A stretch of 6,061 nt of DNA, from NCBI GenBank assembly GCA_027066355.1, contig JAMONW010000154.1, forward strand, positions 1 through 6,061, given 5' to 3'. The notes under the pieces were generated by a model. That model was not told where the DNA came from. It saw only the letters and a list, made by a program, of their open reading frames with translations, and did no database searches. Positions 1 through 5,700 of this stretch are shown in pieces; positions within the stretch are counted from its first letter, which is position 1, and every line of letters starts with the position of its first letter. The stretch comes from Campylobacteraceae bacterium (GTDB lineage Bacteria > Campylobacterota > Campylobacteria > Campylobacterales > Sulfurovaceae). The position numbers were made by a program, and so were the translations under genes.

Positions 1-1
1 A

Positions 2-259
2 TTAATTATGCCTCTTTTTGCACCATTTTTAATTATCATAATAGCTATGCTAATGCCTCTTCATAAAAGATTTTTTAGTAAAGCAAAATTTTATCTGCTC
101 TCTCTTGGTGCTACATTGCTCTCTTGGAGTTTGCTATATAGCTTAAATATGATGAGTATTAATGGTGTAGTTCCTCCAATTTTAGGACAACCATTAATTG
201 TTTTAATATTTGCTATTATTGCTACCTATTTGTGGTTTAGTAGAGATACTAAGATATAG
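2..259 (+). CDS. LptF/LptG (YjgP/YjgQ) family LPS export permease, C-terminal part only
   Basis: The frame is open to the left window edge, so this is the 3' end of a longer gene and the ATG at 8 is probably internal. The visible residues contain three hydrophobic segments (roughly PLFAPFLIIIIAMLMPL, FYLLSLGATLLSWSLLYSLN and GQPLIVLIFAIIATYLWF, by residues of the visible part about 3-20, 28-47 and 60-78), separated by a short basic loop (HKRFFSK) and a VVPPILG turn. This matches the last three transmembrane helices of LptF/LptG permeases, inner-membrane partners of LptB that extract lipopolysaccharide towards the LptC-LptA bridge. From memory, C. jejuni has a YjgP/YjgQ-family gene directly upstream of lysA (Cj0313), which supports the call. 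LptF and LptG cannot be separated on this fragment. The gene ends 61 bases before lysA and appears to belong to an upstream transcription unit, although read-through is possible. Confidence 0.72.
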   Translation, partial: LIMPLFAPFLIIIIAMLMPLHKRFFSKAKFYLLSLGATLLSWSLLYSLNMMSINGVVPPILGQPLIVLIFAIIATYLWFSRDTKI

Positions 260-278
260 TTATAGCTTAGATTAAATC

Positions 279-292
279 TTTTTGGGTAAAAT
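279..292 (+). promoter_or_regulatory. Predicted sigma-70 promoter (extended -10) for lysA operon
   Basis: The sequence TTTTTGGGTAAAAT has a T-run at 279-283, a G-rich extended -10 element at 284-286 and a TAAAAT hexamer at 287-292. Campylobacterota sigma-70 promoters characteristically lack a clear -35 and use T-rich tracts plus an extended -10, so this is a good match. Transcription would begin near 298-300, leaving a leader of only about 22 bases before lysA. No -35 hexamer is evident, as expected. The start site is inferred, not shown. Confidence 0.6.
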
Positions 293-315
293 CTCTAAAA
301 AATAGCTTTAGAGGT
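291..315 (+). promoter_or_regulatory. Inverted repeat covering the lysA Shine-Dalgarno
   Basis: CTCTAAA (293-299) and TTTAGAG (307-313) are perfect inverted repeats separated by 7 bases. Adding a G-U pair and an outer A-T pair gives a 9-pair stem, 291-299 with 307-315. The right arm contains the lysA Shine-Dalgarno GAGG (311-314). In a transcript reading through from the upstream permease gene the stem could hide the ribosome binding site, whereas a transcript from the local promoter would begin inside or after the left arm and leave the site open. The repeat is seen directly; the function is inference, and in AT-rich DNA a stem of this size can occur by chance. Confidence 0.3.
311..314 (+). 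promoter_or_regulatory. lysA ribosome binding site
   Basis: GAGG lies six bases upstream of the ATG at 321, standard Shine-Dalgarno spacing. It supports that ATG as the lysA start, and no other start codon in the frame has an equally placed site. Confidence 0.7.
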
Positions 316-320
316 AAAAG

Positions 321-1532
321 ATGTCTATAAATTTTAAAAAAATAGCTAAAGAGTTTGGAACTCCAGTTTATATTTATGATTTTAACTATATGAAAGAGCA
401 ATACAGAAGCTTAAAAGAGGCATTTGAAGGGCAAAAATCATTAATTACTTATGCTATTAAAGCAAATTCAAATTTAAGTGTAATTGCTAATTTTGCAAAA
501 GAGGGAAGTGGAGCAGATTGTGTTAGTATTGGCGAAGTAAAAAGAGCCTTACTTGCTGGTGTAGAACCATATAAAATAATGTTTTCTGGTGTTGGTAAAA
601 GCTATGATGAACTTAAAGAGGCATTAGAGCTTAAAATATTAATGGTAAATGTAGAGAGCCAAGCAGAGTTATATCTACTTGAAGAGGTAGCAAAAGAGCT
701 TGGAGTAGAGGCTAGAGTATCTATTAGAGTAAATCCAAATGTTGATCCAAAAACTCATCCATATATCTCTACTGGTTTGCATGAAAATAAGTTTGGTGTA
801 GATATTGATATGGCAAAGAGGATGTATATTTACTCTAAAAATAGCCAAAATTTAGACCCAGTTGGCATACACTTTCATATAGGTTCTCAACTTACAAATT
901 TAGAGCCAATTGCAGAGGCTGCTGAGATAATTGCAGATTTAGTTCGCTCTTTAAAAGCAATTGATATTGATATTAAATTCTTTGATGTTGGTGGTGGACT
1001 TGGCGTTAGATATAGTGATGAAGTTTTAATTAAACCAAAAGATTATGCAAATGCAATTAAAAAGGCTATAAAAGGACTTGATTTAACTATTATTTGTGAA
1101 CCTGGCAGATATCTTACTGCAAATGGTGGATATTTGCTAACAAAAGTTTTATATGAAAAGCAAAATGGAAATAAAAGATTTACAATTGTAGATGCTGCTA
1201 TGAATGATTTGCTTAGACCATCTTTGTATAATGCTTATCATAGAATTGAAGTTATTGATAAAGATGGTGAACTTACTGAAACAGATATTGTTGGTCCAAT
1301 TTGTGAAAGTGGTGATTTTTTAGGAAAAAATATTTTAATGCCAGAGCTTGAAGGTGGAGATTTATTGGTAGTTTATAGTGCAGGAGCATATGGTTTTACG
1401 ATGTCTAGTAATTATAATACTCGTCCTCGTGTATGTGAAGTTGCTATTGAAGATGGCAATACCAGAGTTATAAGAAGACGCGAAACATTTGAAGATTTGA
1501 TTGAGCAAGAGAAACTCTATTTGCAAAACTAG
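321..1532 (+). CDS. lysA: Diaminopimelate decarboxylase
   Basis: Catalyses the PLP-dependent decarboxylation of meso-diaminopimelate to L-lysine, the final step of lysine synthesis, in the cytoplasm. The protein has 403 residues, normal for bacterial LysA, and is complete. The N-terminal alanine-racemase-like TIM barrel carries the PLP lysine in YAIKAN (K47), HIGSQ at 186-190, the glycine-rich phosphate loop GGGLG at 224-228 and EPGR at 260-263. The C-terminal beta domain holds the conserved CESGD block (C328) that completes the active site across the dimer, and GAYGFTMSSNYN at 355-366. These motifs separate it from ornithine or arginine decarboxylases and from carboxynorspermidine decarboxylase, which is a shorter, more divergent relative. 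The ATG start has GAGG at 311-314. It is the first gene after a predicted promoter and lies 23 bases before pheA, so co-transcription is likely. Confidence 0.97.
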   Translation: MSINFKKIAKEFGTPVYIYDFNYMKEQYRSLKEAFEGQKSLITYAIKANSNLSVIANFAKEGSGADCVSIGEVKRALLAGVEPYKIMFSGVGKSYDELKEALELKILMVNVESQAELYLLEEVAKELGVEARVSIRVNPNVDPKTHPYISTGLHENKFGVDIDMAKRMYIYSKNSQNLDPVGIHFHIGSQLTNLEPIAEAAEIIADLVRSLKAIDIDIKFFDVGGGLGVRYSDEVLIKPKDYANAIKKAIKGLDLTIICEPGRYLTANGGYLLTKVLYEKQNGNKRFTIVDAAMNDLLRPSLYNAYHRIEVIDKDGELTETDIVGPICESGDFLGKNILMPELEGGDLLVVYSAGAYGFTMSSNYNTRPRVCEVAIEDGNTRVIRRRETFEDLIEQEKLYLQN

Positions 1533-1542
1533 AGTATTTTCT

Positions 1543-1548
1543 AAAGGA
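1543..1548 (+). promoter_or_regulatory. pheA ribosome binding site
   Basis: AAAGGA ends seven bases before the ATG at 1556 and lies in the 23-base lysA-pheA gap. The gap contains no hairpin or convincing promoter, consistent with read-through from lysA. Confidence 0.65.
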
Positions 1549-1555
1549 TAAAATT

Positions 1556-2623
1556 ATGGATTTAAGTGAAATTAGAGTTAAATTAGATGAAATAGATAAT
1601 AAACTTTTAGAGATTTATAATGAAAGAATGCGTTATGTTGAGATGGTTGGGGAGTATAAACAAAAGACAAAAACTCCAATTTATAGACCCGATAGAGAGT
1701 ATGAAATAATAGAACGCTTAAAAAAGAAAAATAAGCAAATAAATGGACTTTTAAGTGATGAAGCAATAGAAGCACTTTTTATGGAGTTAATTGGAGTTTC
1801 AAGAAACTATGAAAAACCAGAATTTATTGCATATCTTGGACCAGAGGCTAGTTTTACACACCAAGCTGCAGAAGAGAAGTTTGGAAGACTTGGTAATTAT
1901 ATTCCACTAACTTCTATTGCTGGTGTTTTTAGAGAAGTTGCAAGTGGAAAAGTTAAATTTGGTGTTGTGCCAATTGAAAATAGCACAGAAGGAATTGTAG
2001 GTGATACAATTAATGGTTTAAAAGAGCATAATTTAAAGATAGTAGCTGAAGTTGTAATTAATATTCATCATGTTTTAGCAACTTTAAATGATGATATTAA
2101 AGATATAAAGAGAATTTACTCTAAAGATATAGCTTTTGGACAATGTAGAGCATTTTTAGATGATTTTGGGCTTGATAAGATAGAGTTAATTCCAGTTGAA
2201 TCTACAGCAAAAGCAGCACAACTTGCAAGAGATGATAAAAACTCAGCTGCTATTTGCTCTGAAGTAGCAGCAAAACTTTATCATCTACCAATTTTATTTA
2301 AAGATATTGAAGATGGTGATAAAAATAGAACAAGATTTTTTGTTATTAGTGATTTTGAAAATGCCCCAAGTGGAAATGATAAAACAACTATTTTGGCAAA
2401 ACTTCCAAATAAACCGGGTGCTTTAGTTGATTTTTTACTTGATTTTAAAGAGAGAGGAATAGATTTAACTAAAATAAAATCACATATTATAGGTGGTGTT
2501 TCTATGTTCTTTTTAGAGTTTAACGGACATAAGAGCGATAAAAGCATAGCAGATATTTTTGAAAAATATAGTGAGTCTATTAAATTTTTAGGCTCATATG
2601 TAAAAGAGGCAGATGATGTATAA
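1556..2623 (+). CDS. pheA: Bifunctional chorismate mutase / prephenate dehydratase (P-protein)
   Basis: Converts chorismate to prephenate and then to phenylpyruvate, the precursor of phenylalanine. The 355 residues split into three domains. An AroQ-type helical chorismate mutase (about 1-88) retains R7, R24, K35, R47 and E48 at positions equivalent to E. coli R11, R28, K39, R51 and E52. A prephenate dehydratase domain (about 90-267) has GPEASFTHQAA at 95-105, VPIENSTEG at 138-146 and the catalytic TRF at 259-261. A C-terminal ACT domain spans about 277-350. The ACT domain keeps GAL (288-290), but the second phenylalanine-binding motif, normally ESRP, reads KSHI at 308-311, so allosteric inhibition may be altered. 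The length matches usual P-proteins. The gene follows lysA closely and overlaps hisC by about eight to eleven bases, so it is probably co-expressed with both. Confidence 0.96.
   Translation: MDLSEIRVKLDEIDNKLLEIYNERMRYVEMVGEYKQKTKTPIYRPDREYEIIERLKKKNKQINGLLSDEAIEALFMELIGVSRNYEKPEFIAYLGPEASFTHQAAEEKFGRLGNYIPLTSIAGVFREVASGKVKFGVVPIENSTEGIVGDTINGLKEHNLKIVAEVVINIHHVLATLNDDIKDIKRIYSKDIAFGQCRAFLDDFGLDKIELIPVESTAKAAQLARDDKNSAAICSEVAAKLYHLPILFKDIEDGDKNRTRFFVISDFENAPSGNDKTTILAKLPNKPGALVDFLLDFKERGIDLTKIKSHIIGGVSMFFLEFNGHKSDKSIADIFEKYSESIKFLGSYVKEADDV
2605..2609 (+). promoter_or_regulatory. hisC ribosome binding site inside the pheA 3' end
   Basis: AGAGG lies in the last codons of pheA. It is three bases from the ATG at 2613 and six from the ATG at 2616, so spacing favours 2616 as the real hisC start. 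Its position means hisC initiation happens while pheA translation is finishing. Confidence 0.55.
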
Positions 2624-3695
2624 TAAATATATAGAAAAGATTAAAACTTATGAGGCTGGAAAGCCCATAGAATTGGTTGTTAGAGAGTATGGCATAGAGC
2701 CAAAAGATGTTGTAAAACTTGCTTCAAACGAGAATCCTCTAGGTTGTTCAACTAAAGTTGCTGAGGCAATTGCTAAAAATGCCAATAGAGCTTCTATCTA
2801 TCCAGATGATAGTATGTATGAATTAAAAAAGGCTCTTAGTAAGCGCTTTGGAGTTGATAGAAATGATATAATAATCGGAGCTGGAAGCGATCAAATTTTA
2901 GAGTTTATTTCACATGTAAAATTAAATCAAAACTCATCTATTTTAACATCAAATATAACTTTTGCAATGTATGAAATTTATGCAAAACAATTTGGTGCAA
3001 AAGTTATTAAAACACCAAGCTATAAGCATATTGTTAATGAATTTAAAGAAGCCATAAAAGAGCATAATCCTGATATTGTATATATCTGCACTCCAAATAA
3101 TCCAACAGGAGATGCAACTAAAAGAGATGATGTTTTTGAAATTATTAAAGCTACGCCAAAAGAGTCTTTAGTTGTTGTTGATTGCGCATATATGGAGTAT
3201 GTGGAAGATGAAGAGTATAAGTTAGAGCCAAAAGATTTTATTAGCTTTAGCAATGTAATTTATCTTGGAACATTCTCTAAAGCTTATGGGCTTGGTGGAA
3301 TGAGAGTAGGGTATGGCATTGCCAATAGAGATTTAATTAAAATTCTTTACAAAGTTAGACCACCATTTAATATTACAACTCTTTCACTACTTAGCGCAAT
3401 AGAAGCTTGTAGGGATGAGGAGTTTGTTAAAAAAAGCGTGGCACTAAATAGAGAACAGATGCAAAGATATGTAGAGTTTGCAAATAAAAATAATTTAGAG
3501 TATATTCCAAGTTTTACAAACTTTATAACATATATCTTTAAAGAGCAAAATAGTTCAACAATTGCAACTAACCTTATGAAAAAGGGTATAATTATAAGAG
3601 ATTTAGCAAGTTATGGATTAAATGCTATAAGAATAACTATAGGGTTAAGTGAACAAAATGATAAACTTTTTAAAGAGTTAAGCAAGGAGCTTTAG
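2613..3695 (+). CDS. hisC: Histidinol-phosphate aminotransferase
   Basis: A class I/II fold PLP aminotransferase that moves an amino group from glutamate to imidazole acetol phosphate, giving histidinol phosphate in histidine synthesis. Of 360 residues (normal for HisC), the visible motifs are SNENPLG at 38-44, GAGSDQ at 89-94 (cofactor phosphate), PNNPTG at 161-166, D190 and Y193 contacting PLP, the Schiff-base lysine K223 in SKAYGLGGMRVGY, and the substrate carboxylate arginine R340 in IRITIG. Two adjacent ATG codons (2613 and 2616) are possible starts; ribosome site spacing favours 2616, and the difference is one residue. The start overlaps the pheA stop. Because it follows pheA, and because HisC-family enzymes in some bacteria also transaminate phenylpyruvate or prephenate, it may serve aromatic amino acid synthesis too; that is inference. 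The stop TAG shares its G with the next gene's GTG. Confidence 0.94.
   Translation: MMYNKYIEKIKTYEAGKPIELVVREYGIEPKDVVKLASNENPLGCSTKVAEAIAKNANRASIYPDDSMYELKKALSKRFGVDRNDIIIGAGSDQILEFISHVKLNQNSSILTSNITFAMYEIYAKQFGAKVIKTPSYKHIVNEFKEAIKEHNPDIVYICTPNNPTGDATKRDDVFEIIKATPKESLVVVDCAYMEYVEDEEYKLEPKDFISFSNVIYLGTFSKAYGLGGMRVGYGIANRDLIKILYKVRPPFNITTLSLLSAIEACRDEEFVKKSVALNREQMQRYVEFANKNNLEYIPSFTNFITYIFKEQNSSTIATNLMKKGIIIRDLASYGLNAIRITIGLSEQNDKLFKELSKEL
3684..3689 (+). promoter_or_regulatory. Strong ribosome binding site for the 62-codon gene
   Basis: AAGGAG within the hisC C-terminal codons ends five bases before the GTG at 3695. It is the best Shine-Dalgarno match in the window and is the main evidence that the small gene downstream is translated. 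Confidence 0.65.
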
Positions 3696-3883
3696 TGCTA
3701 AAGGGGATAATTTTAGATACTGCACCAAAAATAAAAATAAAAAATAAACTTAAAGAGAGTAAAGTATCTATAATTGAGATTAATAGAGCAATTAAAGATT
3801 TGGATTTAAAGTATAAAAGATTAGATGAGATAGATTTGTATAATATTTTTAACTATATATTATCTAAAAAGAGGGAGTGTTAG
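3695..3883 (+). CDS. Small basic protein of unknown function between hisC and dxs
   Basis: I do not recognise this 62-residue protein. It is lysine- and isoleucine-rich, with no signal peptide, membrane segment or cysteine pair (one C, the last residue). A beta-like start (LKGIILDT) is followed by a basic stretch (PKIKIKNKLKESK) and probable helices (about 29-40 and 44-58, the latter EIDLYNIFNYILSKK). Evidence that it is real: AAGGAG five bases before its GTG, that GTG overlapping the hisC stop as TAGTG, and its own stop overlapping the dxs start as another TAGTG. Base composition looks like its neighbours. It occupies the position where Campylobacter species carry fliF-fliG-fliH. I see no match to FliF, FliG or FliH. 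A faint likeness to the FlhB C-terminal domain (AP-K-I near residue 10, V-x-IIE at 24-28, EIDLY...YIL at 45-56) would need an internal deletion and may be chance. It could be a replacement gene, a remnant or a lineage-specific protein. Confidence 0.6.
   Translation: MLKGIILDTAPKIKIKNKLKESKVSIIEINRAIKDLDLKYKRLDEIDLYNIFNYILSKKREC
3871..3877 (+). promoter_or_regulatory. dxs ribosome binding site, sets the GTG start at 3883
   Basis: GAGGGAG ends five bases before the GTG at 3883. The upstream in-frame GTG at 3877 overlaps this element and so cannot be served by it, which makes 3883 the likely start. The element encodes the last sense codons of the 62-codon gene, coupling dxs translation to it. 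Confidence 0.65.
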
Positions 3884-5700
3884 TGGATATAAAAAATTAC
3901 TCAATTGATGAGTTGAAAAAACTATCTTCTGATATAAGAGATAGAATTTTAGAAGTTGTTAGTAAAAATGGAGGGCATTTAAGTTCAACTCTAGGAGCAG
4001 TAGATTTAATAGTGGCTATGCATTATGTGTTTGATGTAAAAAAAGACCCCTTTATATTTGATGTTAGCCACCAAGCTTATGCTCATAAACTCTTAACAAA
4101 TAGGTGGGAAGAGTTTGATACACTTCGTCAATTTGGTGGAATTTGTGGATATACACATCCAAAAGAGTCAAAATATGATTACTACAAAGCTGGACATAGC
4201 TCTACTTCAATATCAATTGCAGTTGGTGCAGCAAAAGCAATAAAGTTAAAAGGTGAAAATAGAGTTCCAGTAGCTCTTATTGGAGATGGCTCAATGAGTG
4301 CAGGAATGGTTTATGAAGCTCTAAATGAACTTGGTGATAGAAAGTATCCAGTTGTAATTATTTTAAATGATAATGAGATGTCTATTGCTAAGCCAATAGG
4401 TGCAATTAGTAAATATCTATCAAAGGGAATGGCAAGTCCACTATATCAAAAATTTAAAGCAAAAGTTGAATCTGTTTTAGAGTATATGCCAGATAGTGCA
4501 ACATATATGGCTAAAAAGTTTGAAGAGTCTTTGAGATTGATTACACCAGGAATGCTATTTGAAGTTTTGGGAATTGATTATATTGGACCAATTAATGGAC
4601 ACAATCTTGAAGCATTAATAGAAACACTTCAAAGTGCAAAAGATTTAAAAAAACCAGTTGTTGTTCATACACAAACAGTTAAAGGTAAAGGATACACAAT
4701 TGCAGAAGGTCCTCAAGAGCATTGGCACGGTGTAGGACCTTTTGATATAAAAACAGGTAAAAGTCTTAAAAAGAGTAGTAGCAAAAAGAGTGCAACTGCA
4801 ATTTATGGAGAGCATCTACTAAAACTTGCAAAAGAGCATAAAAATATTGTTGGCGTAACTGCGGCAATGCCTGGTGGAACAGGGCTTAGTAAACTTTTAG
4901 ATGAGTTTCCAGATAGGTTTTGGGATGTAGCAATTGCCGAACAACACGCAGTTACATCTATGGGACCTCTTGCAAAAGAGGGTTTTAAGCCATTTTGCAC
5001 AATTTATTCAACTTTTTTACAAAGAGGCTATGACCAAGTAATTCACGATATTGCATTAATGAATTTAGGTGTTGTATTTGCAATGGATAGAGCTGGAATT
5101 GTAGGAGAAGATGGAGAAACTCATCAAGGGGCTTTTGATATAAGTTTTTTAAGAGCCATTCCAAATATGACTTTAGCAGCACCTTTTAATGAAGATAGCT
5201 TCAAAAAACTTTTAGATTTTTCAATTAATTTTAATACTCCACTTGCAATTAGATATCCAAGAGGTGCATTTATGGCTAATAATTTTGAAGTGCCAAATTA
5301 CGAGCTTGGCAAAGCTCACTTAATAGAGAATGGAAAAGATATACTATTTATTGGCTATGGAAATGGTGTAGGTAGAGCAATAGAAACTAAAAAAGAGTTA
5401 AAAAACTTAAATCCGGCAATTTTAGATTTAAGATTTGTAAAACCACTTGATAAAGAGTTATTAAAAGAGTTGACAAATCATTATAAAAAGTGGTATATCT
5501 TTAGTGATAGTGTTAAAATGGGAGGAGTTGCTAGTGCAATTTTAGAGTTTTTAGAAGATGAAAATATCAAAGATGTAATAGTAGAGAGTTTTGAGTATGA
5601 TGATAAATTTATAACTCATGGTAAAACAGCAGATATTGAGAAATTTCTTGGTATTATGCCAAATCAAATTGCTAAAAAAATTGAGAATGGAGATAGTTGA
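3883..5700 (+). CDS. dxs: 1-deoxy-D-xylulose-5-phosphate synthase
   Basis: Condenses pyruvate and glyceraldehyde 3-phosphate into DXP, the committed step of the MEP isoprenoid pathway and a source for thiamine and pyridoxal synthesis. It is a cytoplasmic, thiamine-diphosphate- and magnesium-dependent dimer. From GTG 3883 it has 605 residues, close to the usual 610-630. In order: GHLSSTLG (H32), FDVSHQAYAHK (H63), AGHSSTS (H105), the cofactor motif GDG at 134-136 ending in N162 of ILNDN, a domain linker rich in K and S near 290-306, the catalytic glutamate E353 in AIAEQHAV, R381, R403, D410 and H414 in DRAGIVGEDGETHQG, and R457 in IRYPRGA. A C-terminal transketolase domain follows from about 475. 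All key residues equivalent to E. coli H49, E370, R398, R420, H431 and R478 are present. A start at GTG 3877 would add two residues but overlaps the ribosome site. Its stop overlaps the metK start. Confidence 0.96.
   Translation: MDIKNYSIDELKKLSSDIRDRILEVVSKNGGHLSSTLGAVDLIVAMHYVFDVKKDPFIFDVSHQAYAHKLLTNRWEEFDTLRQFGGICGYTHPKESKYDYYKAGHSSTSISIAVGAAKAIKLKGENRVPVALIGDGSMSAGMVYEALNELGDRKYPVVIILNDNEMSIAKPIGAISKYLSKGMASPLYQKFKAKVESVLEYMPDSATYMAKKFEESLRLITPGMLFEVLGIDYIGPINGHNLEALIETLQSAKDLKKPVVVHTQTVKGKGYTIAEGPQEHWHGVGPFDIKTGKSLKKSSSKKSATAIYGEHLLKLAKEHKNIVGVTAAMPGGTGLSKLLDEFPDRFWDVAIAEQHAVTSMGPLAKEGFKPFCTIYSTFLQRGYDQVIHDIALMNLGVVFAMDRAGIVGEDGETHQGAFDISFLRAIPNMTLAAPFNEDSFKKLLDFSINFNTPLAIRYPRGAFMANNFEVPNYELGKAHLIENGKDILFIGYGNGVGRAIETKKELKNLNPAILDLRFVKPLDKELLKELTNHYKKWYIFSDSVKMGGVASAILEFLEDENIKDVIVESFEYDDKFITHGKTADIEKFLGIMPNQIAKKIENGDS
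5689..5692 (+). promoter_or_regulatory. metK ribosome binding site
   Basis: GGAG within the last dxs codons ends seven bases before the ATG at 5700. With the TGATG stop/start overlap it indicates translational coupling of metK to dxs. Confidence 0.6.

Noticed and set aside
269..279. Short palindrome AGATT-A-AATCT upstream of the lysA promoter
   Set aside because: Five-base arms around a single centre base cannot form a terminator loop, and such AT-rich palindromes are common by chance. An operator role is possible but unsupported.
260..320. Possible lysine riboswitch or leader-peptide attenuator before lysA
   Set aside because: The gap is only 61 bases and the probable leader about 22 bases, far too short for a lysine riboswitch. 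There is no lysine-rich leader frame or terminator hairpin.
1578..1775. Antisense reading frame of 65 codons inside pheA
   Set aside because: It lies opposite the chorismate mutase domain of a clear gene, has no ribosome site worth noting and encodes a low-complexity composition typical of a complementary-strand shadow.
2281..2547. Antisense reading frame of 88 codons inside pheA
   Set aside because: It is fully opposite the prephenate dehydratase and ACT regions of pheA, with no family resemblance. It is a shadow frame.
3020..3253. Antisense reading frame of 77 codons inside hisC
   Set aside because: It lies opposite conserved HisC motifs (PNNPTG, D190-Y193) and has a serine/leucine-rich composition expected of a shadow.
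4069..4089. Serine in place of glycine in the Dxs DVGHQAYPHK motif (here DVSHQAYAHK)
   Set aside because: As I recall, Helicobacter pylori Dxs also has a serine here (FDTSHQAYAHK), so it looks like a normal Campylobacterota variant and not a loss of function.
4744..4803. Lysine/serine-rich stretch in Dxs as a possible insertion
   Set aside because: It sits at the linker between the first and second domains of Dxs, which is variable and often charged. Flanking motifs and total length are normal.
4803..5182. Two antisense reading frames inside dxs
   Set aside because: They are opposite the catalytic core of Dxs (E353 to the R403-H414 region) and have no recognisable protein features.
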